This document shows, one piece after another, positions 18,096-26,565 of a DNA stretch of 64,000 bases. Position 1 is the first letter of the stretch. Each line of letters begins with the position of its first letter. A model generated the notes under the pieces. It was not told the origin of the DNA and did no database searches. It saw nothing but the letters and a program-made list of their open reading frames with translations. The position numbers and the translations under genes are program-made. The DNA comes from Zoogloea sp. (lineage in GTDB: Bacteria > Pseudomonadota > Gammaproteobacteria > Burkholderiales > Rhodocyclaceae): contig JADKKC010000001.1 in the NCBI GenBank assembly GCA_016720685.1, positions 308,112 through 372,111 on the forward strand, given 5' to 3'.

Positions 18096-18881
18096 ATGGC
18101 CTGGTTCCGCAGCCTGAATACGCCGATCTCCGACTGGCAGGGTCGGCGGGTGTGGATCGTCGGCGCTTCCAGCGGCATCGGTGCGGCGCTGGCGGCCGAT
18201 CTCGACGCCCGCGGTGCGCGGCTGGCCCTGTCGGCCCGCAGTGCCGGGCGCCTGCGCGACGTGGCCGAGGGCATGCGCGACGTGATGGTGCTGCCCCTGG
18301 ATGTGACCGACGCCGGCGCCTTCACCCCGGCGATGATGCAGATTCTCGACGCCTGGGGCGGGCTCGACCTGGTGATTCTCAACGCCGGCACCTACACGCC
18401 GCTGCGGGCCTGGGATCTGACCACCGACACCGCCCGCCAGACCGTGCACACCAACCTCCTCGGGGTGATGGACGGGGTTGCCGCGGTGGTGCCGCAGATG
18501 CTCCGCCAGCAAGGTGGGGCGATTGCCATCGTCGGCAGCGTGGCCGGCTACCGGGGCCTGCCCAGGGCGCTGGCCTACGGGCCGAGCAAGGCGGCGCTGA
18601 TCAACTTTGCCGAAACCCTGTATCTCGATCTGGCGCCCGAGGGCGTGTCGGTGTTCATCATCAACCCGGGCTTTGTCGCCACGCCCCTCTCCGCGCAAAA
18701 CGATTTCGACATGCCGGCCCTCATTTCGGCAGAAGACGCCGCCCGGCGCATCGTCCGCGGCTTTGCCGGCGGCGCGTTCGAGATTCATTTTCCGCAGCGC
18801 TTCACCCGCGTCATGAAGCTGCTGCGCTGGCTGCCGGATCGGCTGTATTTCAGCCTCGTCTCGCGGGGCATGCGCCCATGA
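18096..18881 (+). CDS. Short-chain dehydrogenase/reductase
   Basis: A 261-residue classical SDR with Rossmann motif GASSGIGAAL, the NAG block (LNAGTY), catalytic Ser in IVGSVAG and Y-x3-K in YGPSKAAL. The substrate is unknown. C-terminal FPQRFTRVMKLLRWLPDRLYF resembles SDRs of the DUF3833/NTF2/CFA cluster, thought to act in lipid modification under light or singlet-oxygen stress. The stop overlaps the following ATG by ATGA, which indicates translational coupling. Confidence 0.88.
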   Translation: MAWFRSLNTPISDWQGRRVWIVGASSGIGAALAADLDARGARLALSARSAGRLRDVAEGMRDVMVLPLDVTDAGAFTPAMMQILDAWGGLDLVILNAGTYTPLRAWDLTTDTARQTVHTNLLGVMDGVAAVVPQMLRQQGGAIAIVGSVAGYRGLPRALAYGPSKAALINFAETLYLDLAPEGVSVFIINPGFVATPLSAQNDFDMPALISAEDAARRIVRGFAGGAFEIHFPQRFTRVMKLLRWLPDRLYFSLVSRGMRP

Positions 18882-19333
18882 GCGAGGTGCGTCGGCTGGA
18901 TGTCGAACGCGTCGTGCGTTTTTACGAAACCCTGTCGCCGGAACGCCTGGCGCACATCGGCAACGTGTATGCCCCCGACGCGCGCTTCAAGGATCCGTTC
19001 AACGACGTGCAGGGCCTGGCGGCCATCGAGGCGGTTTTTCGCCACATGTTCCGGCAGGTGCAGGAGCCGCGCTTTTGCGTCACATCGCGCCTGGCCGTGG
19101 GCCACGATGCCTGGCTGGAATGGGAGTTCCACTTTCGGTTTCGCCGTTGGCGCGAAACCGAAATCCAGCTTGTCCGCGGCGCCACCCGCCTCGAACTGTC
19201 GCCGGAGGGGCACGTGCTCGTGCATCGGGATTACTGGGATACCGGGGAGGAACTCTTCGCCCGGCTGCCGGTAATGGGGGCGCTGGTGCGCTTTCTGCAA
19301 CGACGCCTGTCGGCACCCGGCCCGCAGGGCTGA
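18878..19333 (+). CDS. NTF2-like (SnoaL-fold) protein
   Basis: A 151-residue alpha+beta cone protein of the nuclear transport factor 2-like superfamily. Typical features are the N-terminal helix VVRFYETLSPERLAHIGNVY followed by APDARFKDPFNDVQG and the C-terminal YWDTGEELFARLPVMGALVRFL. Members near an SDR and DUF3833 gene probably act as a small enzyme or binding partner in the same pathway; no catalytic assignment is possible. It is coupled to the SDR by ATGA. Confidence 0.82.
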   Translation: MSEVRRLDVERVVRFYETLSPERLAHIGNVYAPDARFKDPFNDVQGLAAIEAVFRHMFRQVQEPRFCVTSRLAVGHDAWLEWEFHFRFRRWRETEIQLVRGATRLELSPEGHVLVHRDYWDTGEELFARLPVMGALVRFLQRRLSAPGPQG

Positions 19334-19387
19334 CCACCCGAATCGAATTGTTTCAGAGTGCTTCGCAGGGTTGATATGTAACGATGT

Positions 19388-19419
19388 TTGACATTCTGGC
19401 CGGCCGGCCTGTCTAGAAT
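19388..19419 (+). promoter_or_regulatory. Candidate promoter of the small gene at 19472
   Basis: A perfect TTGACA -35 box lies at 19388-19393 and a TAGAAT -10-like box at 19414-19419. The 20-bp spacer (rich in GGCC) is longer than ideal. The region is 50-85 bp before the small ORF. Confidence 0.4.
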
Positions 19420-19471
19420 CCGCGCATTCCGTGCACCGCTTCCCGGTGACTCGGATTACCAGGAGATTCGG

Positions 19472-19705
19472 ATGTTGACGCAGGCCGCCGGTGATTTCGT
19501 CTTCCAGCCTTATGCCCTGCTGCGGCGCGGGCAGGACAAGTGGGACGGCTGGTACGACCTGCAGCACAAGAACGGCAGCCCGATCCGCAGCTTTGTGCGG
19601 GTTCCGTCGTTGGAGGGCTTCGCGGATGCGGCGCTGGCTTGCCAGGCCGCCGAGATCCTCGCCGAGTGGGACATGGCCCAGGGCCACGGCCACCCCACGC
19701 GCTAA
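19472..19705 (+). CDS. Small conserved-looking hypothetical protein
   Basis: A 77-residue soluble protein (AGDFVFQPYALLRRGQDKWD, then WYDLQHKN and DAALACQAAEILAEWDMAQG). It has an AGGAG ribosome site seven bases before the ATG and a promoter-like sequence further upstream, which supports expression. No domain is recognised. Its stop overlaps the convergent kup stop by a few bases (19702-19705). Confidence 0.65.
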   Translation: MLTQAAGDFVFQPYALLRRGQDKWDGWYDLQHKNGSPIRSFVRVPSLEGFADAALACQAAEILAEWDMAQGHGHPTR

Positions 19706-21576
19706 ATCACCAGCTGGGTTCCCAGCTCGACCACCCGGTTGTTCGGAATCTTGAAGAAGTCCGTCGCGCTGGTGGCGTTTTTCGACATGAAGGCGAACAG
19801 GCGCGCCCGCCACGGGTGGATGTTGCGTCCGACAACACCGGGAATCACGGTTTCACGCGACACGTAGAACGTTGTTTCCATGATCTCGAAGGACTCGCCG
19901 AAGCGCTTGCAGCTCTCCAGCGCCAGCGGGATGTCCGGATCTTCCATGAAGCCGTAGCGGATCACGATGCGCATGAAGCCTTTTTCCATGCGGTGCAGGT
20001 ACACGCGGTCGAAATTGTTCACATAAGGCGTGTCGGTGGTTTCGACGGTAACCAGCGCAACCCGCTCGTGCAGGACCTGGTTGTGTTTCAGGTTGTGGAG
20101 GAGGGCTGCCGGTACGTCTTCCTTCGAGCTGGTCATGAACACCGCGGTGCCGCTCACCCGGTGAATGTCGCTGCCGAGTACGCCGAGGAAGGCCTGCATC
20201 GGGATGCCCTGCTTGGCCAGTTCGCGGCGCACCAGCCGGCGGCCGCGACGCCAGGTGGTGAGCACCGTGAAGGCCACCAGCCCCATGACGAGCGGAAACC
20301 ATCCGCCCTGGGGAATTTTCAGCGCATTGGCGGCAAAGAAGGCGATATCCACCGCCAGGAAGCTGCCGGCCACCAGGGCCACCAGCAGCGGGTGCCAGCG
20401 CCACAGCAGCACCATCACGAAAGCCACCAGCACCGTGTCGATGAGCATGGTGCCGGTGACTGCGATGCCGTAGGCGGCGGCCAGGTTGGACGAGTTCTTG
20501 AAGCCCACGACAAGGGCCACCACGGCGATGTAGAGCGTCCAGTTGGTGAAGGGAATGTAGATCTGCCCTTGGGCCTTGCCGGAGGTGTGGATGATCAGCA
20601 TGCGCGGCAGAAAACCCATCTGCACCGCCTGGCGGGCCACCGAGAAGGCTCCCGAGATGACGGCCTGGGAGGCGATCACCGTGGCCAGCGTGGCGAGGAT
20701 CACCAGCGGCACAAGCGCCCATTGGGGGCCGAGATGGAAGAAGGGGCTTTCGATGGCGGCCGGCTCGTTGAGAAGCAGGGCGCCCTGGCCAAAATAATTG
20801 AGCACCAGCGCCGGCATCACGAAGCCGAACCACGCCAGGCGGATCGGAAAGCGTCCGAAGTGCCCCATGTCGGTGTAGAGCGCCTCGCCGCCGGTGACGG
20901 CCAGCACCACCGAGCCGAGAGCCAGGAAGGCCAGCGCCGTGTGGTCGCCGATGAAATGGATCGCGTACATGGGGTTGAGGGCGGCCAGCACGCTGGGGTG
21001 GCGGGCGATTTCCAGCGCGCCGAGCACCCCGATCACGCTGAACCAGCCCACCATCACCGGCCCGAAGAACAGCCCCACGGTGTCGGTGCCGCGGTGCTGG
21101 ATGAAGAACAGGCCGGTGAGGATCACCAGGGTGATGGGCAGCACGTAGGCCTTGAAGTCCGGCGAGATGATCTCCAGGCCTTCCACCGCCGAGAGCACCG
21201 AGATGGCCGGGGTGATCATGCTGTCGCCGTAGAACAAGGCCGCGGCGAAGATCCCCAGCAGCGAGATCACCCAGGTCACCACCCGGTTGTGCGACTTTTC
21301 GGTGATCAGGGCCAGCAGGGCCAGCGAGCCGCCTTCGCCGCGGTTGTCGGCGCGCATGATCACGCTGACGTACTTCACGGTGACCAGCGCCATGATCGAC
21401 CAGAACACCATCGACAGGATGCCGAAGATGTTGTCCGGGGTGACGGGGATAGGGTGGTGCCCGTTGAAGATTTCCTTCAGCGCGTAGAGCGGGCTGGTGC
21501 CGATGTCGCCAAAGACAACGCCGATGGCGGCAATGACGATCGGCGCCGTGGCCTTGCGGGAGTGCTCGTGGGACAT
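19702..21576 (-). CDS. kup: Potassium uptake protein Kup
   Basis: A 624-residue K+/H+ symporter of the KUP/HAK/KT family. The N-terminus has the selectivity block GVVFGDIGTSPLYALKE, about twelve hydrophobic helices follow to residue 450, and there is a C-terminal soluble domain. Other signature pieces are ALFYGDSMITPAISVLSAVEG, TGGEALYTDMGHFG and LVLNYFGQGALLL. Kup supplies potassium under acid or low-pH conditions in E. coli. It stands alone, divergent from the DUF3365 gene across 320 bp. Confidence 0.96.
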   Translation of the reverse strand: MSHEHSRKATAPIVIAAIGVVFGDIGTSPLYALKEIFNGHHPIPVTPDNIFGILSMVFWSIMALVTVKYVSVIMRADNRGEGGSLALLALITEKSHNRVVTWVISLLGIFAAALFYGDSMITPAISVLSAVEGLEIISPDFKAYVLPITLVILTGLFFIQHRGTDTVGLFFGPVMVGWFSVIGVLGALEIARHPSVLAALNPMYAIHFIGDHTALAFLALGSVVLAVTGGEALYTDMGHFGRFPIRLAWFGFVMPALVLNYFGQGALLLNEPAAIESPFFHLGPQWALVPLVILATLATVIASQAVISGAFSVARQAVQMGFLPRMLIIHTSGKAQGQIYIPFTNWTLYIAVVALVVGFKNSSNLAAAYGIAVTGTMLIDTVLVAFVMVLLWRWHPLLVALVAGSFLAVDIAFFAANALKIPQGGWFPLVMGLVAFTVLTTWRRGRRLVRRELAKQGIPMQAFLGVLGSDIHRVSGTAVFMTSSKEDVPAALLHNLKHNQVLHERVALVTVETTDTPYVNNFDRVYLHRMEKGFMRIVIRYGFMEDPDIPLALESCKRFGESFEIMETTFYVSRETVIPGVVGRNIHPWRARLFAFMSKNATSATDFFKIPNNRVVELGTQLVI

Positions 21577-21896
21577 GTTCCTGTTTTTCCGTTTGGGTGG
21601 GGTGTCCGGCCGGTCTGTTCAGCGCATTCGGAAAGCGAAGCAGGCAAGATTCCTTTTCGCCGGATTCGCGCAGGGCGATTGTCCGTGTTTTGCACTGCAG
21701 CACGTTGACCGTGCTCAACGCCGCCGGCGCGCCCCGGCGCTGCTGCCGGGGCGGTCGCCATGGTATCGCCCGACAGGCATTCCGGGCGAATTCCTTGTCG
21801 CGGATCAACACGCCGACATGTGCCCCGAATCGGGCTTGACCTGTGCAAGAATGCACGTTCTGTGCGGCCCTCGGGCCCTTTCTCGGGAGGCCTTCC
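21577..21896. other. 320-bp divergent intergenic region kup / DUF3365 gene
   Basis: No coding frame is convincing here. A TTGACC box (about 21836) and a short inverted repeat GTGCA-AGAA-TGCAC (21843-21856) lie 40-60 bp before the DUF3365 start, and GGAGG at 21886-21890 is its ribosome site. I see no recognisable riboswitch. Confidence 0.4.
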
Positions 21897-22769
21897 ATGG
21901 GTTTGCGATTCAAGTTCAACCTGGTTCTGTTTGGAGTCTTCCTCGCCGGTTTCGGCGTGGCGGGCTATATCTCCCACGATTTGCTGCACCGCCATGCCCG
22001 TGACCGGGTGCTGGGCGAGGCGCGCCTGGTCATGGAGGCGGCGCTGGCCATCCGCGGCTACACCGTCGGCCAGGTCAAGCCCCACCTCATCGGATTGATG
22101 GACAGGGAATTCCTGCCCCAGACCATCCCGGCCTACGCGGCCACCGAAACCCTCGCCGAGCTGCACAAAAAGTATCCCGACTACGACTACAAGGAAGCCA
22201 CCCTCAACCCGACCAACCCGCGCGACCGGGCGGCAGACTGGGAGGCCGATCTGATCAATACCTTCCGCAACCGGGCCGACAGCCGCGAGATCAGCGGTCA
22301 GCGTGACACGCCCACCGGCCCGGCGCTGTACATCGCCCACCCGATCCGCATCGAATCGCCGGCCTGCCTGACCTGTCACAGCACCCCGGATGCCGCGCCG
22401 GCGAGCATGCTCAAGGTGTATGGCGCGGCCAACGGCTTTGGCTGGAAGCTCAATGAAGTGGTGGGCGCCCAGGTGGTTTCGGTGCCCATGTCGGTGCCGC
22501 TGGAGAACGCCGGGCAGGCCTTCCGCACCTTCATGGTGTCGCTGGCCGCGGTGTTCGTGGCGGTGTTCGTGGCGCTCAACCTGATGTTGTCGTGGCTGAT
22601 CATCGGGCCGGTGTCGCGCATGTCCGCGGCCGCCGACAAGGTGAGCACCGGCGACTTCGACCAGCCCGAGTTCCCCGAGGGCGGCCGCGATGAAGTCGCC
22701 GTGCTGGCAAGCTCGTTCAACCGCATGCGCCGAAGTCTCGAAAAAGCCATGCAGATGATCGACAGCTGA
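21897..22769 (+). CDS. Membrane sensor with haem-binding DUF3365 (Tll0287-like) domain and HAMP
   Basis: A 290-residue protein: membrane helix at about 7-25, a periplasmic DUF3365 domain with a c-type haem motif CLTCH (residues about 160), a second membrane helix near 215-240 and a HAMP linker (IIGPVSRMSAAADKVSTGDFD) that ends at the C-terminus. There is no output domain, so its signal must pass to another protein. The Ser/Thr kinase gene starts 16 bp downstream and is the obvious partner. The likely input is redox state or a diatomic gas or small ligand at the haem; this is inference. Confidence 0.85.
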   Translation: MGLRFKFNLVLFGVFLAGFGVAGYISHDLLHRHARDRVLGEARLVMEAALAIRGYTVGQVKPHLIGLMDREFLPQTIPAYAATETLAELHKKYPDYDYKEATLNPTNPRDRAADWEADLINTFRNRADSREISGQRDTPTGPALYIAHPIRIESPACLTCHSTPDAAPASMLKVYGAANGFGWKLNEVVGAQVVSVPMSVPLENAGQAFRTFMVSLAAVFVAVFVALNLMLSWLIIGPVSRMSAAADKVSTGDFDQPEFPEGGRDEVAVLASSFNRMRRSLEKAMQMIDS

Positions 22770-22785
22770 TCCGGGCCTGCACACC

Positions 22786-24795
22786 ATGACGCACCCAGCC
22801 GGCACGCCGCCCGCGCATCAGAACGACCCGCTCGCGCTGCCCGGCGGCTACACCCTCAACGAGTACCGCTTCGAGCGGGTGCTGGGCGGTGGCGGTTTTG
22901 GCGTGACGTACCTGGCCCACGACACCAACCTGGATTGCCGCGTGGCGATCAAGGAATACCTGCCCCGCGACGTGGCGGTGCGCACCCCCGAGCTGAGCGT
23001 GCGGCCCCGCTCGGCCGACGTCGAGAAGACCTTCGACTGGGGGCTGCAGCGCTTCCTGCTCGAATCCCGCGCGCTGGCGAGCTTTCACCATGCCGGCATC
23101 GTGCGCGTGCTGCGCTACTTCCGCGCCAACGACACCGCCTACATGGTGATGGAGTACGAAACCGGCCAGCCGCTGCAGAACTGGCTGGTGGGGCGCCTGC
23201 CCCTCGACCGGGCAAGCCTGCTGCGCATCGTCCGCCCGCTGCTCGACGGGCTGGAGGTTGTGCACAGGGCCGGTTTTCTGCATCGGGACGTGAAGCCCGG
23301 CAACATCTACATGCGTGCCGACGGCTCACCGGTGCTGCTGGATTTCGGGTCGGCCCGGCGCATCGAGCACGACGCCGTGGACCAGGCCCTCACCGCCGTG
23401 GTGAGCCCGGGCTTTGCACCGGCCGAGCAATACCACCGCCACGGCAAGCAGGGGCCATGGACTGACCTCTACGCGCTGGCCGGCGTGATGTACTGGATGG
23501 TGACCGGCAGGCTGCCGCTGGAGGCCCTGGCCCGCCTGCGCGAGGACGGCATGCCGGCGGCGGCGCGCATCGGCAATGTGACGGTGTTCGGGGTCGGGCT
23601 GCTCAACGCCATCGACTGGGCCCTCAAGCCCGACGAGAGCGCCCGCCCGCAGGATGTGGCCGCTTTTCGCCGGGCCTGCCTGGCGCCGCCCACCGGTGGC
23701 GAGGGGCCGGTCGAGCCGCCGCTCGAAGCCCCGCTGCCGCTGGGCGTGTCGGCTGCCGAGGCCCGCAGCTTCATCGCCGCGGTGCTGTTTGCCGACGTGG
23801 CGGTGGCCTCCGGCGACGCTGCCGCGCGCACCGAAGGGCGCACCCGCCTCGCCCGGATGCTGACCCAGACCGTGGCGTCGGTGTCGCCGGCCACGCGCCT
23901 GGCGGTCAATACCAAGGAAGGCTGCGCGGTGTGCTACGTGGGCGACCCCGAAGACGCACTGCGTGCCGCCAGCCATCTGGGCGACGCGGCCGCGGGCGAG
24001 GGGCTCGGCATCCAGATGGGCATCAACCTCGGCCCGGTGCAGGTGACGCCCGACGCCAACGGACGCTCGCGCATCCTGGGCGACGGCATCTCCACGGCCT
24101 TTCGCGTGATGCGTTTTGCCGAGCCGGGCCACGTGCTGGTTTCGCGTGCGTATTTCGAGGTGATCCACCACCTCAAGCGCAATGCCGTTGCGTGCTTCCA
24201 GCATCTGGGCGTGCGCCGGGATGCGCAGGATCGCGAGCACGAAATCTTTGCCTACTCGGGTGAAGGGCTGGCCGCGGCCGCGCGGGGCGGGGAGGCCTCG
24301 CTGCCGCGTTTGATGACGGGCAGCGACCTGAGCCCGGAGATCATCGAGGCGGTCGAGCGGGGCCTGGCGCAGCACATCGGGCCGATGGCCAAGGTGCTCG
24401 TCCGCAAGACGGTTCCCCGGGCGGCGAGTCGCATCGAGCTGTATGAACTGCTGGCCCAGCTGATTCCTGATCCGGCGCCGCGGGCGGCGTTTATGTCAGG
24501 GCTCGCGGGGGGCACGACAGGCGCTGCTCCGGCTACCCGCAGCAGGCCGCTGGCAACGGGCGCGGCATCGGCGGCGACCCCGCCTGCCGATGGGGGCGTT
24601 GCCGGGGGGATTTCCGACGAACTGCTCGCGCAGATCGAAAAACTCTTCGCGCGCCACATCGGCCCGATGGCCAGGGTGCTCGTGCGCCGCGAGGCCCGCA
24701 GTGCAGACAGCCCGGAAAGCCTGTGCCGGGCACTCGCCGGCCACATCGACAAACCTGCCGAGCGGCTGCGCTTTTTGAACGACGCCGGTTATTGA
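22786..24795 (+). CDS. Ser/Thr protein kinase with degenerate class III cyclase domain and two C-terminal DUF8082-like repeats
   Basis: A 669-residue multidomain protein. The kinase domain covers about 28-290: glycine loop GGGGFGVTY, Lys in VAIKEYLP, catalytic HRDVKPGN, LLDFGSAR, and activation segment SPGFAPAEQY. A class III nucleotide-cyclase-like domain covers about 330-490. It keeps the first metal Asp (LFADVAVA), but the second metal position reads VGDPED and the usual G-D-x-V-N-x-A-x-R block reads GDGISTAFRVM, so activity is doubtful. Two repeats close the protein: IIEAVERGLAQHIGPMAKVLVR (about 518-539) and LLAQIEKLFARHIGPMARVLVR (about 614-635). Each is followed by a helical tail. There are no membrane helices, so it is cytosolic. 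It is co-transcribed with the DUF3365-HAMP sensor. Confidence 0.87.
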   Translation: MTHPAGTPPAHQNDPLALPGGYTLNEYRFERVLGGGGFGVTYLAHDTNLDCRVAIKEYLPRDVAVRTPELSVRPRSADVEKTFDWGLQRFLLESRALASFHHAGIVRVLRYFRANDTAYMVMEYETGQPLQNWLVGRLPLDRASLLRIVRPLLDGLEVVHRAGFLHRDVKPGNIYMRADGSPVLLDFGSARRIEHDAVDQALTAVVSPGFAPAEQYHRHGKQGPWTDLYALAGVMYWMVTGRLPLEALARLREDGMPAAARIGNVTVFGVGLLNAIDWALKPDESARPQDVAAFRRACLAPPTGGEGPVEPPLEAPLPLGVSAAEARSFIAAVLFADVAVASGDAAARTEGRTRLARMLTQTVASVSPATRLAVNTKEGCAVCYVGDPEDALRAASHLGDAAAGEGLGIQMGINLGPVQVTPDANGRSRILGDGISTAFRVMRFAEPGHVLVSRAYFEVIHHLKRNAVACFQHLGVRRDAQDREHEIFAYSGEGLAAAARGGEASLPRLMTGSDLSPEIIEAVERGLAQHIGPMAKVLVRKTVPRAASRIELYELLAQLIPDPAPRAAFMSGLAGGTTGAAPATRSRPLATGAASAATPPADGGVAGGISDELLAQIEKLFARHIGPMARVLVRREARSADSPESLCRALAGHIDKPAERLRFLNDAGY

Positions 24796-25423
24796 GCGTT
24801 GAGCTTGACGCCGTGCTGGCGGCAGGCTTCGGCCAGGGTTTCGGCTGCGGCGTCGAAGTCGAAGTTGCGCAGGGCGTGTTCCAGCCGCGGGGCGTGGTCG
24901 GGAAAGGCCGCCTGGAAAAGTCCGGCGCGCACACTCAGCAGGCGCCCGGCGGCCATGTCGTAGTCGGTCAGCAGTCCGGCCAGCTCGTGGCAGGTGCTCG
25001 CCAGAAAATGCGGGTCGACCGGGCCGGCAGGCTGCGTTTCGGGGGCGTTTTCGGGGGGGAGTTTTACGGCCAGTTCGCTCATCAGCGCATCCAGCTCGGC
25101 CGCGAAGGCCTGTAATTCGGCATCGGGCGCCTGCTGCGGCTCGGCGCTGCGCAGGGCCAGCTCGAGGGTGAGGGCGACGGGCTCAAGGCGAACGGCGCCG
25201 AAGGTGCCGGCAAGGCCCTTTACCGTGTGCGCGCGGCGGATGGCGGCCTTGCGGTCGCCCTGGGCCAGGGCTGCGGCAATCACCGTCGCGGCGTCCTGTT
25301 CGGTGCTGATGAAGTCGCGCAGGAGAGCGATGTAAGCGCGGTATCACCGTCCAGCCGGCGGAGTCCGGCGGCAATGTCGAGGCCTTCGACGGGGGCGGGG
25401 AATCCGGGTATTTCAATGGCCAT
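24789..25423 (-). pseudogene. HPt phosphotransfer protein, interrupted by one single-base loss
   Basis: A histidine phosphotransfer domain (IRRAHTVKGLAGTFGA, His as phosphoacceptor) followed by a second four-helix-like segment (FLASTCHELAGLLTDYDMAA) to residue 210. The N-terminus starts MAIEIPGFPAPVEGLDIAAG at 25423. Near 25345 one base is missing: the frame changes from GDTAL to YIALLRDFIS. With the base restored it is a 211-residue protein, like stand-alone HPt proteins that follow a response regulator in a phosphorelay. It is convergent with the kinase gene, overlapping its stop by seven bases. No histidine kinase is adjacent, so the partner is unknown. Confidence 0.72.
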
Positions 25424-25480
25424 GAGGGCTCCGTCGGGGGGCGGCGAATCCGCGGGCCGGGCCGCGGATGCCGGGGACAA

Positions 25481-25912
25481 TCAGCCGATCATGGCTTTGC
25501 AGGCCTTGGCGCATTCGGCGCAGCTGTCCATGCATTCCTTGCACGGTGTGTGCTTGGTCGCGTGTTTTTTGCACTCGGCTTCACAGTTCTTGCAGACATC
25601 CACGCACAGCGCGGCAAGTTTGGGCGCGAACTTCGATTCTGCGCCGGCCAGGGTGATCAGCGCGCGGCAGGAGGCGAGCATCTCGCGCACGCTGGTGGCA
25701 CAGGCGGCCATGGTCTTGTCGCCCTCGCCGAGCAGCATGATGCAGTGGGTCAGGCAGATTTCGCCCTTCTCGATGCAGATGCCGGCGGTGTCGAGGACAG
25801 CCTGCCAGGGGTGGGCGCCAGCGTGATGGTGGTGGCTGTGGTCTTCGGCTGCGGCGGCCGCGCCGGCTGCGATCAGGGCGCCGGTGGCGAAAAGGGCTTC
25901 ACGACGGTTCAT
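25481..25912 (-). CDS. Four-helix-bundle copper storage protein (Csp1-like)
   Basis: A 143-residue Cys-rich protein. The N-terminus MNRREALFATGALIAAGAAAA has twin arginines and a hydrophobic stretch like the Tat signal of Csp1, and is followed by a His cluster (HSHHHH). I count 14 Cys in the mature part in helix-spaced pairs (GIC, EIC-x2-C, DVC-x2-C, TPC-x2-C, DSC-x2-C, KAC). These pack inside a four-helix bundle and bind many Cu(I) ions in the Csp family. Export would place it in the periplasm as a copper sink. It lies between the HPt gene and the BON lipoprotein gene; no copper regulator is beside it. Confidence 0.9.
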   Translation of the reverse strand: MNRREALFATGALIAAGAAAAAEDHSHHHHAGAHPWQAVLDTAGICIEKGEICLTHCIMLLGEGDKTMAACATSVREMLASCRALITLAGAESKFAPKLAALCVDVCKNCEAECKKHATKHTPCKECMDSCAECAKACKAMIG

Positions 25913-25926
25913 GGGGACTCTCCGGG

Positions 25927-26565
25927 TTACGGGTTGGCAGGTTCGGCGGGCTTGATGGCGCCGTCGAGGCGCCGGACTTCGTCTTCACTGATGTACTCGA
26001 AAACACGCACCACCTTCTGTACTCCGTTGGTGGTGCGGGCGATTTCAGTGGCGGCGTCGCCTTCGCGGCGGCTGACCAGGCCCATCAGGTAAACGGTGCC
26101 GGCTTCGGTGGTGACCTTGACCTGCTGGATGTGGAAATCCTTCTGGTCCACGAAGCGGGCCTTGACCTTGGAGCTGATGTAGCTGTCGTTGCTGCGGGCG
26201 CCGAAGGTGCTGGTCGGGGCGATGCGCAGCTCATTGACGACTTCGCGGACATTGTCGACGGCGGCGGCCAGGCGGCCGGCTTCGTCGCGGCTGGCCTCGT
26301 TGAAGGCTTCGCCGGTGATCAGCAGCTTGCGGTTGAACGAGGTGGCGTTGGCGTGAACCTTGTCGCCGAGGCGCTCGTTGATCCACTTGCCGGCCTTCCA
26401 CTCGATGCCTTCGTCCTCGAGGTAGGTGCCGGAGCTGCGCCGGTCGGAGACCATGGCCACGGCCATGCCGGTGCCGCCGACGATGACCGGGATGCAGCCC
26501 TGGGCGGCGACGAGGGTGCCGATGGAAAGGGCGGCCCAGGCGAGCGGCTTGCGGATGGATTTCAT
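25927..26565 (-). CDS. BON-domain outer-membrane lipoprotein (DolP/YraP-like)
   Basis: A 212-residue protein with N-terminal signal and lipobox-like VAAQGC (Cys about residue 24). Two BON domains follow at about 48-115 and 125-195, each with the phospholipid-binding pattern (INERLGDKVHANATSFN; VKARFVDQKDFHIQQVKVTTEAGTVYLMG). DolP supports outer-membrane integrity and BAM function in E. coli. Its ATG overlaps the upstream SIS gene stop by four bases, and yraN is in the same run; this matches the E. coli order rsmI-yraM-yraN-diaA-yraP without yraM. Confidence 0.92.
   Translation of the reverse strand: MKSIRKPLAWAALSIGTLVAAQGCIPVIVGGTGMAVAMVSDRRSSGTYLEDEGIEWKAGKWINERLGDKVHANATSFNRKLLITGEAFNEASRDEAGRLAAAVDNVREVVNELRIAPTSTFGARSNDSYISSKVKARFVDQKDFHIQQVKVTTEAGTVYLMGLVSRREGDAATEIARTTNGVQKVVRVFEYISEDEVRRLDGAIKPAEPANP

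Noticed and set aside
19540..21708. A 722-residue plus-strand open frame opposite kup
   Set aside because: Rich in Gly, His and Gln and without motifs; it mirrors the transporter gene.
21577..21896. Possible potassium or c-di-AMP riboswitch before kup
   Set aside because: No ydaO-like conserved blocks are visible, and such riboswitches are not expected in this group.
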